DNA from: Pavlovales sp. CCMP2436 | Taxonomy: Eukaryota; Haptophyta; Pavlovophyceae; Pavlovales | NCBI GenBank assembly: GCA_026770615.1 | Contig: MU631665.1 | Span: forward strand, 44,917 to 60,090 | Direction of reading: 5' to 3' | Length of the DNA: 15,174 nucleotides | Shown here: positions 7,907 through 13,877 of the stretch, piece by piece | Layout: each line of letters opens with the position of its first letter | Position numbering within the stretch: the stretch's first letter is position 1 | Position numbers and translations under genes: made by a program | Notes under the pieces: generated by a model | Databases searched by the model: none | What the model was told of the DNA's origin: nothing | What the model saw: only the letters and a program-made list of their open reading frames with translations

Positions 7907-9179
7907 ATCTACAGGGCCACGCCCTCGGCTTCATCCCGCGCGTGCTCGTGCAGCACACGTCGACCAAGCAGCCAGGGCAGGTATTCATGTATAATTTATT
8001 CCGCTCGAGTCCTTTAGTTCATAACGGCGTCACTTTCGCAAGTGAATCCGCCATTCCAGCACGTCTCCAGCTGCGCCATCGCAACGCTATTTAAATTCGC
8101 CTAACAAAATCCAGGGCAAAGCCCACCCCCCTCCCCCCCCTTCTTTTTGATAATAGTTCTTTTAAAGCCTTCCCACTTGCAGCCCCTGGTCGGGGGCGTA
8201 GGGGCATGGCGCCTGTGCCCCTGGCCTGGCGTTGAATACGTGGGCGTTAAAATATTTGTGCAGGTGTTCATTGCTGAGGTGAATTGGCTTCTCTGCAGCC
8301 TCTCGGTGCTCCTCACAGCTGTGTTCGGCTCGTCTGCTCGCCTCGCAGCTGCATACGGGCTTGCAGTCACGATGGATGCCGTCGTCACGAGCACGCTCAC
8401 AACAATCGTACTCTTGCACGTGTGGAAATGGCGGCCAATTCTCATTGTGCCCATCATAGTACCCCTGTACGTAGTCGACCTCTCGTTCCTTTCCGCAACA
8501 ATCGTCAAGATCCCCGAGGGAGGCTGGGTCCCTCTCGTCATCGCCAGCGTCGCTTGCCTAGGTATGAACACGTACAAGTGGGGCCGTGAGCAGGAGGAAC
8601 GCTCGCTCGCGCTCGCTACTATGACTTCGCTCTTCAAGCCGCCAGCTGTCAATGCCGGCACCGAAGGCGACGAGGGCTTCGAGGCGGAAATCCCGCACGC
8701 ACCCAAAGAGCTGGCCAACGCCGTGACTGTGACAGAGCTCATCAGCGCACTGTGTCTCACTCCGGCGTTGGCTGTGGGGGTCAGTCGCGAGTCGTCCCAA
8801 AAGTCCCAAAAGTCGGCGCTCCTCGGTATTCGCTCGCTGATCGCGTATAGCAGCGGCAGTCAGCTGCTCGCTGAGCCCACGCTGCCGCTCGTCCGCACGC
8901 GCGCGCTCGTGATCTTCCTCACGCCCTTCGAGTGGGCAGTGCCCCAGGCTCTCGGCGTGCTCGCGCGCACGCTTGGCTGCCTGCCGTCCACCATCGTCCT
9001 CCTCACAGTCAAGTTTGAGGGTTCAGTGCCCTTCGTCGGCGCCTCCGAGCGCGTTTCGTTCTCGCTGCTCTCCGAGCAAGCCGGGCTCTTTCAGATCATC
9101 GTGCACTTAGGATACGCAGAGACGCTCAACGCTGCGCGCTTGGTCCCTCAGGCGCTCGCAAAGGTTGCGCGCGACAACA
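7907..9179 (+). CDS. HAK/KUP-family potassium transporter, partial (two exons)
   Basis: The exons are 7907-7980 and 8264-9179, joined in phase 0 (PGQ/VFIAEVNW), giving 329 full codons. The first exon reads LGFIPRVLVQHTSTKQPGQ and the second starts VFIAEVNWLL, then FGSSARLAAAYGLAVT. This is the diagnostic KUP block around transmembrane segments 10-11 (bacterial form LGYLPR then IVHTS, and AAAYGIAVTGT). Further hydrophobic segments follow (LILIVPIIVPLYVVDL-like, then GGWVPLVIASVACLGMNTYK). The cytosolic C-terminal domain comes next (ALVIFLTPFEWAVPQAL, TIVLLTVKFEGSVPFV, HLGYAETLNAARL). KUP proteins import K+ across the plasma membrane. About 330 N-terminal residues should precede, but the POLE2 gene starts only 517 bp upstream on the other strand and the gap is repeats. 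The second exon ends at a good donor (GTAAGT at 9180), so more exon(s) are expected. GC3 is high and no frame is broken, so this is a truncated copy, a recent pseudogene or an assembly join. Confidence 0.85.
7981..8263 (+). other. Intron between the two KUP exons
   Basis: This 283-bp intron starts GTATTC after codon CAG and ends TTTGTGCAG before GTG TTC. It contains stops in the upstream frame and a C/T-rich stretch (8125-8170). Splicing rejoins the conserved KUP segment, although the right-hand frame is open back to 8147. Confidence 0.85.
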
Positions 9180-9384
9180 GTAAGTTGCCTACATATTGTT
9201 CACTACTCACCTGTTCATAATATTTTGTTTACTACTAGGTTAGTAAATTATTTAGTATCCCGCTCGAATAATAAATAACTTAAACTATTCTAATAAGTTC
9301 GAGATCATTGTCATGGATATTTCCGTATAATCTTATGATTATAAATATTACGAGGCTGCGGCTCTGTAATACCCCTCTGGATAT

Positions 9385-9587
9385 ATATAGCTGCGTCAGA
9401 TCATCTCCCTAAACGCCCTTGCCCGGGCACACTACCGGAGATCCATCGGCACGCGCGGTGGTGCCCAAGCCAGCGCAGCCGACTAAGGCACGCAGCAGGC
9501 AATGGGCGACGCAGCTCTCAGACCAGCAAAATATTCAGAACAGTCAGACGCCAGCTTGAATCCCTATTAGTAATATAGCTGCGTCAG
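9385..9587 (+). repeat. 15-bp direct repeats flanking a 173-bp segment
   Basis: ATATAGCTGCGTCAG occurs at 9385-9399 and 9573-9587. The segment between contains a GC-rich core and one copy of the 22-bp dispersed repeat close to its right end. This could be a small inserted element with its target duplication, but 15 bp is long for one. Confidence 0.6.
9546..9567 (+). repeat. Dispersed 22-bp repeat, copy 2
   Basis: Identical to 3195-3216. It lies 5 bp upstream of the right-hand 15-bp direct repeat. Confidence 0.8.
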
Positions 9588-9894
9588 TTAGTAGGATCTA
9601 GCACACGGCTGCCGCTTGCAATTTAAGTTCAAATGTAGCGTGCGTATATATATCCTATTCGCAATATAATTTGCTCGGGCAGCGCTCGAGCTCTACTCCA
9701 CCATCCCGGTTTCAGGTCAACGGTCACTTAAAACTAATAAAAAGGTTCGGTACCTCAACTGGACAGGTCGGATGCCACCCGCACACAACCTCGCGGCACC
9801 TCAACCGCGAACAGGATGGCGGACGGCTGCCGCTCGGCCTCGCATTCATAAAAATTGCGTTTTGCGGTTTGGTGAATTTGCCCGCGCTCGTCAC

Positions 9895-10008
9895 CGTCAC
9901 GCCGCTCGGACGGGTCGGCGGCGGCGCGTAGCTCGACCAAGAGCGCAGACAGCTCGAGGACGCCCTCTGCGAGTGCGAGCATCCGCACGCGGCAGAACGC
10001 GTGCGCCC
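9895..10008 (-). CDS. Exon-like block, unknown (helical peptide)
   Basis: On the minus strand an acceptor (TGTGTTTCAG, ending 10009) is followed by a segment with high GC3: AHAFCRVRMLALAEGVLELS then ALLVELRAAADPSER, an amphipathic-helix-like peptide. A possible donor GTGACG lies at 9894; another is at 9900. The frame beyond 9890 loses the codon bias. I do not recognise the family. It is the 3'-most of several minus-strand exon-like blocks (see 10866-10948, 11390-11473, 11972-12113) and may belong with them. Confidence 0.35.
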
Positions 10009-10035
10009 CTGAAACACATTATTTCGGACATACTA

Positions 10036-10145
10036 GTGTGTAAATATCTAGAAATACTTCCGTCCCCTGACAGGTCTCCACCGGACCTGAGCCTTGAGAA
10101 ACATTCGGATCAAGAAACCTTTGTAGAGCACACGGATACCGTCCC
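10036..10145 (-). repeat. Dispersed 110-bp repeat, copy 2
   Basis: This is the reverse-complement copy of 7595-7703. On the minus strand it reads GGGACGGTATCCGTG to GATATTTACACAC. On the plus strand its left edge GTGTGTAAATATC and the internal TGACAG look like weak splice signals. Confidence 0.8.
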
Positions 10146-10296
10146 GTGGTATGTTGTTTTGGACTTTTGGTATTAGTATCGTGTGTGTGTGCGTGCGCGC
10201 GTGTGCGTGTGGGTGCATGTGTGCGTGTGTAAGGGGAGATGGGGGAGCGGTGAGTATGTTTATTTGATCGAAAAAAAAATGATTGCGCACGGTGAT

Positions 10297-10408
10297 GACG
10301 GTATCCGTGTACTCGGGAATGGTCCGAGGCGAACAGTGTGTTGTTGCTACACCACTGGGAGTCTATGAGACCGTTTGCGGGGCCGGGCGTTTTACAGATA
10401 TTTACACG
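10297..10408 (+). repeat. Dispersed 110-bp repeat, diverged copy 3
   Basis: The ends match copies 1 and 2 (GACGGTATCCGTGT at the left, AGATATTTACACGG at the right) at the same spacing, but the interior is largely replaced. This suggests an old copy or a related subfamily. Confidence 0.55.
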
Positions 10409-10481
10409 GTCAAGGCTGCCACCGGCGCGCAGCCGGAGGGGTGGGTGGGGGGGGGAGGGGAGGGAGAGAGAGAGGGCGAAA

Positions 10482-10523
10482 GAACTGGGCGGAAGCAAGC
10501 ACCAGGTTATATGCCACTAAGAT
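10482..10523 (+). repeat. 42-bp repeat, copy 1 (inverted partner at 11331-11372)
   Basis: This segment matches the reverse complement of 11331-11372 with about 4 differences (shared core AGCACCAGGTTATATGCCA). One frame of both copies reads WAEASTRLYA, but neither sits in a convincing gene. Confidence 0.8.
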
Positions 10524-10732
10524 GGTGCTCGCTTCAGGTGGTGCGTGTGTGTCTGCGCGCGCGCGCGTGTGCGTGTGTAAGGGGAGAGGAGGGAGCGCCG
10601 AATATGCGCATATAATCTACTAATATATATACATATATGAATATAAATATAACTATATATAACTATATATTTATAATTTATTTTAAGAAAACAAGAAAAC
10701 AAGTATAATAATTAAACTATATAAATGCTCAC

Positions 10733-10832
10733 CGGGCGCGAGCGTTTCAAGCTCTGCGCGCGTGTGTGTGCGTGTGCGTGTGTGCGTGTGTAAAGGGAGG
10801 GGAGGGAGCGTCGAATATGCGCATATCATCGA
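10733..10832 (-). repeat. Duplicated exon end plus intron block
   Basis: On the minus strand: ATATGCGCATATTCG, then a C-rich and CA-rich tract, then CGCGCAGAGCTTGAAACGCT to a donor GTGAGCAT at 10732. The right part repeats the 3' end of the exon-like block at 10866-10948 including its donor. The left part repeats 10541-10612. The arrangement is a tandem duplication of [exon tail + donor + intron]. Confidence 0.65.
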
Positions 10833-10865
10833 ATAAGAATAAGAATAAAGAAATAAAATGCTCAC

Positions 10866-10948
10866 CCGGCGCGAGGGTTCCAAGCTCTGCGCGTACGGTG
10901 AAGGACAGGACGGCCGGAGCGTCCGAGAGGCCGCCGACCGGCCCCTTC
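10866..10948 (-). CDS. Exon-like block, unknown (beta-strand-like peptide)
   Basis: It is 83 nt on the minus strand, between acceptor GCTTGCAG and donor GTGAGCAT. In the high-GC3 frame it reads KGPVGGLSDAPAVLSF then TVRAELGTLAPG. The SFTVRAEL pattern looks like a beta strand of an Ig-like domain. A second, upstream half-copy lies at 11030-11082, and its 3' end is duplicated at 10733-10760. It weakly recalls the TRAPPC13 segment with VKADLQT/IKAEIQT. Family assignment is tentative. Confidence 0.35.
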
Positions 10949-11029
10949 CTGCAAGCAATAAAGCATCATCTAGTTTGACCATTATAGTTATCCTCCCCCT
11001 CACAATAAAGCATAATATATACCATTTTG

Positions 11030-11082
11030 CAACAGGACGGCCGGAGCCTCCGAGAGGCCGCCGACCAGGCCAATCCTGTTAT
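11030..11082 (-). pseudogene. Partial duplicate of the 10866-10948 exon
   Basis: On the minus strand an acceptor-like TTATAACAG is followed by GATTGGCCTGGTCGGC. The next bases match 10905-10943 closely (one or two differences), then the similarity stops after GTCCTG. It reads GLVGGLSEAPAVLL in the same frame and lacks the SFTVRAEL part and donor, so it is a broken copy. Confidence 0.5.
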
Positions 11083-11100
11083 AAAATAAAATACATTGTA

Positions 11101-11162
11101 AGGGGGTGGGATGGGGGGGATAGGGGGAAGGAGGGTAGGGGGATGGTGGTGGGTGGAAGAGA
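11101..11162 (+). repeat. G-rich tract 1
   Basis: Runs of 3-7 G broken by A or T make several quadruplex-compatible motifs on the plus strand. On the minus strand, where the exon-like blocks lie, this is a pyrimidine tract upstream of the 11082 acceptor. Confidence 0.75.
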
Positions 11163-11300
11163 TGGTGGCAAGCAATAAAGCATAACATATTTGTAACTAA
11201 TTAGTAAAGCCCGTAATTGTCACATGAACCACACGTTGCTTCATGTTAACTAGTAGGTACGAAAAATTTAAAATGTCCCCCCAAAAAAAAGCGCGGCTTA

Positions 11301-11323
11301 GGCGCGCACAACGTAGCAACGAT
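11301..11323 (-). pseudogene. Short duplicate of the tail of the 11390-11473 block
   Basis: ATCGTTGCTACGTTGTGCGC and the following bases match 11391-11413 with 2 differences. It is only 23 bp and is followed on the minus strand by AAGCCGCGC and a poly-T run. It has no splice donor of its own. Confidence 0.5.
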
Positions 11324-11330
11324 GTGAGGA

Positions 11331-11372
11331 ATCTTACTGGCATATAACCTGGTGCTCGCTTCAGCCCAGCTC
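11331..11372 (-). repeat. 42-bp repeat, copy 2 (inverted)
   Basis: Reverse-complement partner of 10482-10523. It lies between the 11390-11473 block and its duplicated tail at 11301-11323. Confidence 0.8.
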
Positions 11373-11389
11373 CCCCCCCCCGCGCCCCC

Positions 11390-11473
11390 AGGCGCGCACA
11401 ACGTAGCGACGAGGTAGCGAGCTGCGTGGCTTTGCACGCGCAGCGTCGCAACAAATTCCTCGCCCGGCGGCAC
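11390..11473 (-). CDS. Exon-like block, unknown (VPPGEEFVATLRV)
   Basis: On the minus strand the acceptor TTTTTGGGCAG (ends 11474) is followed in phase 0 by VPPGEEFVATLRVQSHAARY then LVATLCAPG. A candidate donor GTGCAAAG lies after the LR codons (at 11437), with alternatives further on. GxxFxxxLxV looks like the first strands of an Ig-like domain and recalls LGETFxSYISV of TRAPPC13. The preceding block at 11972-12113 also ends in phase 0, so the two could be spliced as GLSIPTE/VPPGEEF. The part after 11437 is duplicated at 11301-11323 and may be intron. Confidence 0.35.
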
Positions 11474-11639
11474 CTGCCCAAAAATGGGGTTCAACAAACC
11501 TCAAATTATTTATGTGAAATATCACACTGTTCATATTACATATCTATTTACATGTGATTATTGTGGATTCTTTTAAAAAAGGGTATTTATTAGCAATGGC
11601 ATTACGCTCGTTTTTGGATACGGGCTAAAATTGGGGATA

Positions 11640-11742
11640 TAGTGGGGTAAGGGGGTCGGGAGGGTGGGGAGGAGGTTAGGGGTGGGGAAGTGGGGGGGTG
11701 GGGAGAGGGAGAGGAGGGTGGTGGTGGGGGGGGGGGGGGGGC
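11640..11742 (+). repeat. G-rich tract 2
   Basis: This 100-bp stretch is more than half G with many GGG to GGGGG runs and ends in about 18 uninterrupted G. It is quadruplex-prone on the plus strand and C-rich on the strand of the exon-like blocks. Confidence 0.75.
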
Positions 11743-11824
11743 TCATATATGCGCCCGCCCTACTTATATGCCCCTACTTACTTATTATTGGGGGGAGGGC
11801 ATATATATCCCAGCCCAGCCGCAC

Positions 11825-11858
11825 CTCCGCCGGGTCGCTCAGTCCCGTCTCGATGCGG
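11825..11858 (-). pseudogene. Duplicate of the 3' end of the 11972-12113 exon with its donor
   Basis: The 34 bp match 11972-12005 with 5 differences and are followed by the same GTGC donor. The peptide reads RIETGLSDPAE against RIETGLSIPTE. Upstream on the minus strand is a C-rich tract without an AG acceptor directly at the boundary, so it is a truncated copy. Confidence 0.6.
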
Positions 11859-11962
11859 TGGGGGTGGGGAGGGGATGGGGATGTGGTGGTGAAAGTGGGA
11901 AAAAGGGGGTAGGGGGCGGGTGGTGAGAGGTGCGGGGGGGAAGGGGGAGGGTGGGGGGGGGG
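11858..11962 (+). repeat. G-rich tract 3
   Basis: A third G-rich tract (GGGGTGGGGAGGGG-type motifs, ending in a run of about 10 G) separates the exon-like block from its duplicated tail. On the minus strand it would be the C-rich body of an intron following the donor at 11971. Confidence 0.75.
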
Positions 11963-11971
11963 ATGTAGCAC

Positions 11972-12113
11972 CTCCGTCGGGATGCTCAGCCCCGTTTCGA
12001 TGCGGAGCGCGCCGTCGAGCCGGGCCAGCGCGGCGGTGAGCGCGAGTGCTGCTGGGTCGCAGGGCGCGTCCAAGTTTGGCCCGAGTGGGAGTGCTAGCCG
12101 CGTGCGCTCGCGC
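11972..12113 (-). CDS. Exon-like block, unknown (RIETGLSIPTE)
   Basis: It is 142 nt on the minus strand between acceptor AATTGCAG (ending 12114) and donor GTGCTA (starting 11971). It enters with one base of a split codon and leaves in phase 0. It reads LALPLGPNLDAPCDPAALAL then TAALARLDGALRIETGLS, with high GC3 and no stop in 47 codons. It looks like genuine coding sequence of a gene whose start lies upstream (right). I do not recognise it with confidence; the neighbouring blocks suggest a TRAPPC13-like N-terminus. The upstream sequence is a tandem repeat, so its preceding exon is not identified. Confidence 0.4.
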
Positions 12114-12119
12114 CTGCAA

Positions 12120-12186
12120 TTACACACGAACAATGCTTTAGATTACATACGAACAATGCTTAAGTTACATACGAATAATGCAACTG
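12120..12186. repeat. Three tandem copies of a 22-23 bp unit
   Basis: Units start at 12120, 12143 and 12165 with the core TTACATACGAACAATGC, diverging slightly. It lies immediately upstream of the acceptor of the 11972-12113 block on the minus strand. Confidence 0.85.
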
Positions 12187-12298
12187 ACGCTCTCAATGCG
12201 CGCAGCCGCGGAAGCGCCTATAGTATAGGGAAGGGGTGAAGCGTGTATTCATTACTGAAATGACCTTTTTTATGGCTGTGAAATAACCCCAATATCCC

Positions 12299-12359
12299 CG
12301 AGAATCACATAAAATGACCCAGGTCCACCTACGAGAATCACAAAAAATGACCCAGGTCC
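12299..12359. repeat. Tandem duplication of a 28-bp unit, period 33
   Basis: Positions 12299-12326 and 12332-12359 differ at one base (core CGAGAATCACA then AAATGACCCAGGTCC) and are separated by 5 bp. Confidence 0.9.
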
Positions 12360-12361
12360 GT

Positions 12362-12602
12362 GCCTCGGCCGGCGAACTGTCGCCGTACATGCCGAGCGCC
12401 TCGGCGGGCGAGAGAGCCGCACGTGCCGAGTCTCGGTCGGCGAACCCTCGTCGTACATGCCGAGCCTCGGTCGACGAACCCTTGCCGTACGTGCCGAGTG
12501 CCTCGGCCAGCGAACTGTTGCCGTACATGCCGAGCGCCTCGGCGGGCGAGAGAGCCGTACGTGCCGAGTCTCGGTCGGCGACCCCTCGCCGTATATGCCG
12601 GG
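12362..12602. repeat. 34-36 bp minisatellite with 138-bp higher-order period
   Basis: There are seven units of 36, 34, 34, 34, 36, 34 and 33 bp, each with a CTCGG(C/T)(C/G)GGCGA start and a CCGTACATGCCGAG end. Type order is A-B-C-C'-A-B-C, so A recurs after exactly 138 bp (12362 and 12500). Single units shift frame but 138 is a multiple of 3, which leaves long open frames on both strands. I read these as repeat artefacts. Confidence 0.85.
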
Positions 12603-12611
12603 CCTTTGTTT

Positions 12612-12672
12612 TTGTTGGATACGCCGGTCTACTTCTTCTCTCGACTAGTCCTTGCAGCGCTAGTCGGTGCCC
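12612..12672 (+). repeat. 61-bp dispersed repeat, copy 1
   Basis: This copy differs from 13539-13599 by a single base. It starts TTGTTGGATACGCCGG and ends TAGTCGGTGCCC. Inside is a hairpin CGACTAG (12642-12648) with CTAGTCG (12660-12666). It follows the minisatellite directly, and its end overlaps a second small hairpin (CCCGTCGA 12670-12677 with TCGACGGG 12682-12689). Confidence 0.92.
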
Positions 12673-12689
12673 GTCGAGAAGTCGACGGG

Positions 12690-13432
12690 CGGCAGGTTCA
12701 CATTAGACTACAAGATCTTCTACGAACGGAGACGATCAGTTCAAAAGCTGAGCGACTCAAGACCAAAAATGGCTGATAACCACGACTGAAATAGTCTCAT
12801 CAATCTGTGTTACTTACACTGAGATTGGCTCATCACTGGGCTGTAGGTCCTCATCAACATAGATAGGACCACGGCAGCAACTGGCTTACCCGTGTCATAC
12901 GGGTTGGGACCAGTTAGTGTGCAATGCAGTGGGGCAGGCATGCAAGCGGTATAAAGCTGGAGTATATGCAAAAGCTATGAGCATATACCTAGCCGATACC
13001 GCCAACAGTTTTGCCCTGCCCTGATCCCTGGCCATTGCCCTGCCCCCTTGCCCTGGCCCCTGTCCAGTGTGGTCAAATGATGGCGACCAACCGTGCCTCT
13101 GGGCCACACGAAGACGTTCACTGGCAACGTGACGATGGGCCGCCGGTAGTTTAGGAGTCTTTGGTTTGTAAGTTAGAGCTCATGTGATAAGAACACAATC
13201 GCTGATTTTATCTAGTTAATGTTAAATGATATGAGATATGGCTTCTTAAGAGTAAGATATATTACGAATGAAATATATAACGAATACATGTATAACTTCA
13301 CCAGCAACCCACTGAGATGGACAGCGGAGCGAGCAGCCCCGCTAAAGACAAAACGATCAACAGTTGTACTATTTTACTAACCCTATTGAATGATTATTTT
13401 ATTAAATAAAGCCGTATATTAGTTATTAACTG
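12690..13432. other. Intergenic stretch, nothing recognised
   Basis: Moderate to low GC. About 13010-13070 is a CCCTGGCC/CCCTGCC-rich imperfect repeat. Open frames are short and show no coding bias. I see no RNA gene. Confidence 0.4.
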
Positions 13433-13513
13433 CTACCCCGGGCGTGAAGTGGGGTGCTAGCCCGCACCTGGGGCACGGAGCCCGACGGAGCCCGACGGTG
13501 ATGCCCGGGGTAG
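13433..13513. repeat. Large hairpin with 13-bp arms
   Basis: The arms 13433-13445 (CTACCCCGGGCGT) and 13501-13513 (ATGCCCGGGGTAG) pair at 12 of 13 positions. The 55-bp loop contains a GAGCCCGACG duplication (about 13478-13497). It is GC-rich within AT-rich flanks. Confidence 0.75.
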
Positions 13514-13538
13514 GACACACCTCGGGCTTCTTAGCAAA

Positions 13539-13599
13539 TTGTTGGATACGCCGGTCTATTTCTTCTCTCGACTAGTCCTTGCAGCGCTAGTCGGTGCCC
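13539..13599 (+). repeat. 61-bp dispersed repeat, copy 2
   Basis: It matches 12612-12672 at 60 of 61 positions (T for C at one site). Immediately to its right lies a partial copy of the 110-bp dispersed repeat, so two repeat families abut here. Confidence 0.92.
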
Positions 13600-13607
13600 A
13601 TACTCAT

Positions 13608-13652
13608 GTGGATACCTGTCAGGGGACGGACGTATTTCTAGACATTTACACG
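13608..13652 (+). repeat. Dispersed 110-bp repeat, partial copy 4
   Basis: Only the right-hand 45 bp are present: ACCTGTCAGGGGACGGACGT then TTTCTAGACATTTACACGG. It matches copy 2 (minus strand) with few differences. Confidence 0.75.
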
Positions 13653-13752
13653 GACTAAGCAGCCGCTTGAAGGAGTCAGCCTTCTGCACTCGGATCTCTT
13701 GTTGAAGAGGCTCGGGATGCATGACTTTCTTTTCGCTTCCCCCCGTGAAACT

Positions 13753-13776
13753 CAATATTCAATATATTGAATATTG
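13753..13776. promoter_or_regulatory. 24-bp perfect palindrome upstream of the right-hand gene
   Basis: CAATATTCAATA followed by its exact reverse complement TATTGAATATTG, with no loop. It lies about 100 bp before the first ATG of the open frame at 13878, in the expected promoter or 5' UTR. It could be a dimeric factor site, a cruciform or simply AT-rich chance. The regulatory role is inference from position alone. Confidence 0.35.
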
Positions 13777-13877
13777 GCAGTTAGTTAGTGAATCAAATTT
13801 CGCGCGGTTTTGCTCCTTGAGCGTCCTACGACACAGTCGCGCGGCGTACGGACGGCCGCACATCCATCGTACCGGTC

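Larger units (their letters stand above)
9180..9894. other. Spacer downstream of the KUP exons
   Basis: It begins with the donor at 9180 and is AT-rich. It contains a 15-bp direct repeat (9385-9399 and 9573-9587) and the second copy of the 22-bp repeat. A 35-nt segment at 9681-9715 sits between GGGCAG and GTCAAC and would continue the KUP phase as TLELYSTIPVS. It is too short to be convincing. No terminal KUP exon is recognised. Confidence 0.4.
10178..10612. repeat. GT-rich microsatellite plus GGGGAGA motif, left two copies
   Basis: About 10180-10230 and 10541-10580 are GT/GC dinucleotide tracts. Each is followed by GTGTAAGGGGAGA and a G-rich tail. The second runs into GGGAGCGCCGAATATGCGCATAT. 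A third copy lies at 10758-10832. Between the two lie copy 3 of the dispersed repeat and a G/A-rich tract. Confidence 0.7.

Noticed and set aside
12362..12602. CRISPR-like array of regular repeats
   Set aside because: Units are directly tandem without unique spacers and the genome is eukaryotic.
12193..12776. Open frames of 110-138 codons on both strands over the minisatellite
   Set aside because: They exist because the higher-order repeat period is a multiple of 3. They change residue pattern from unit to unit and lack start context or similarity.
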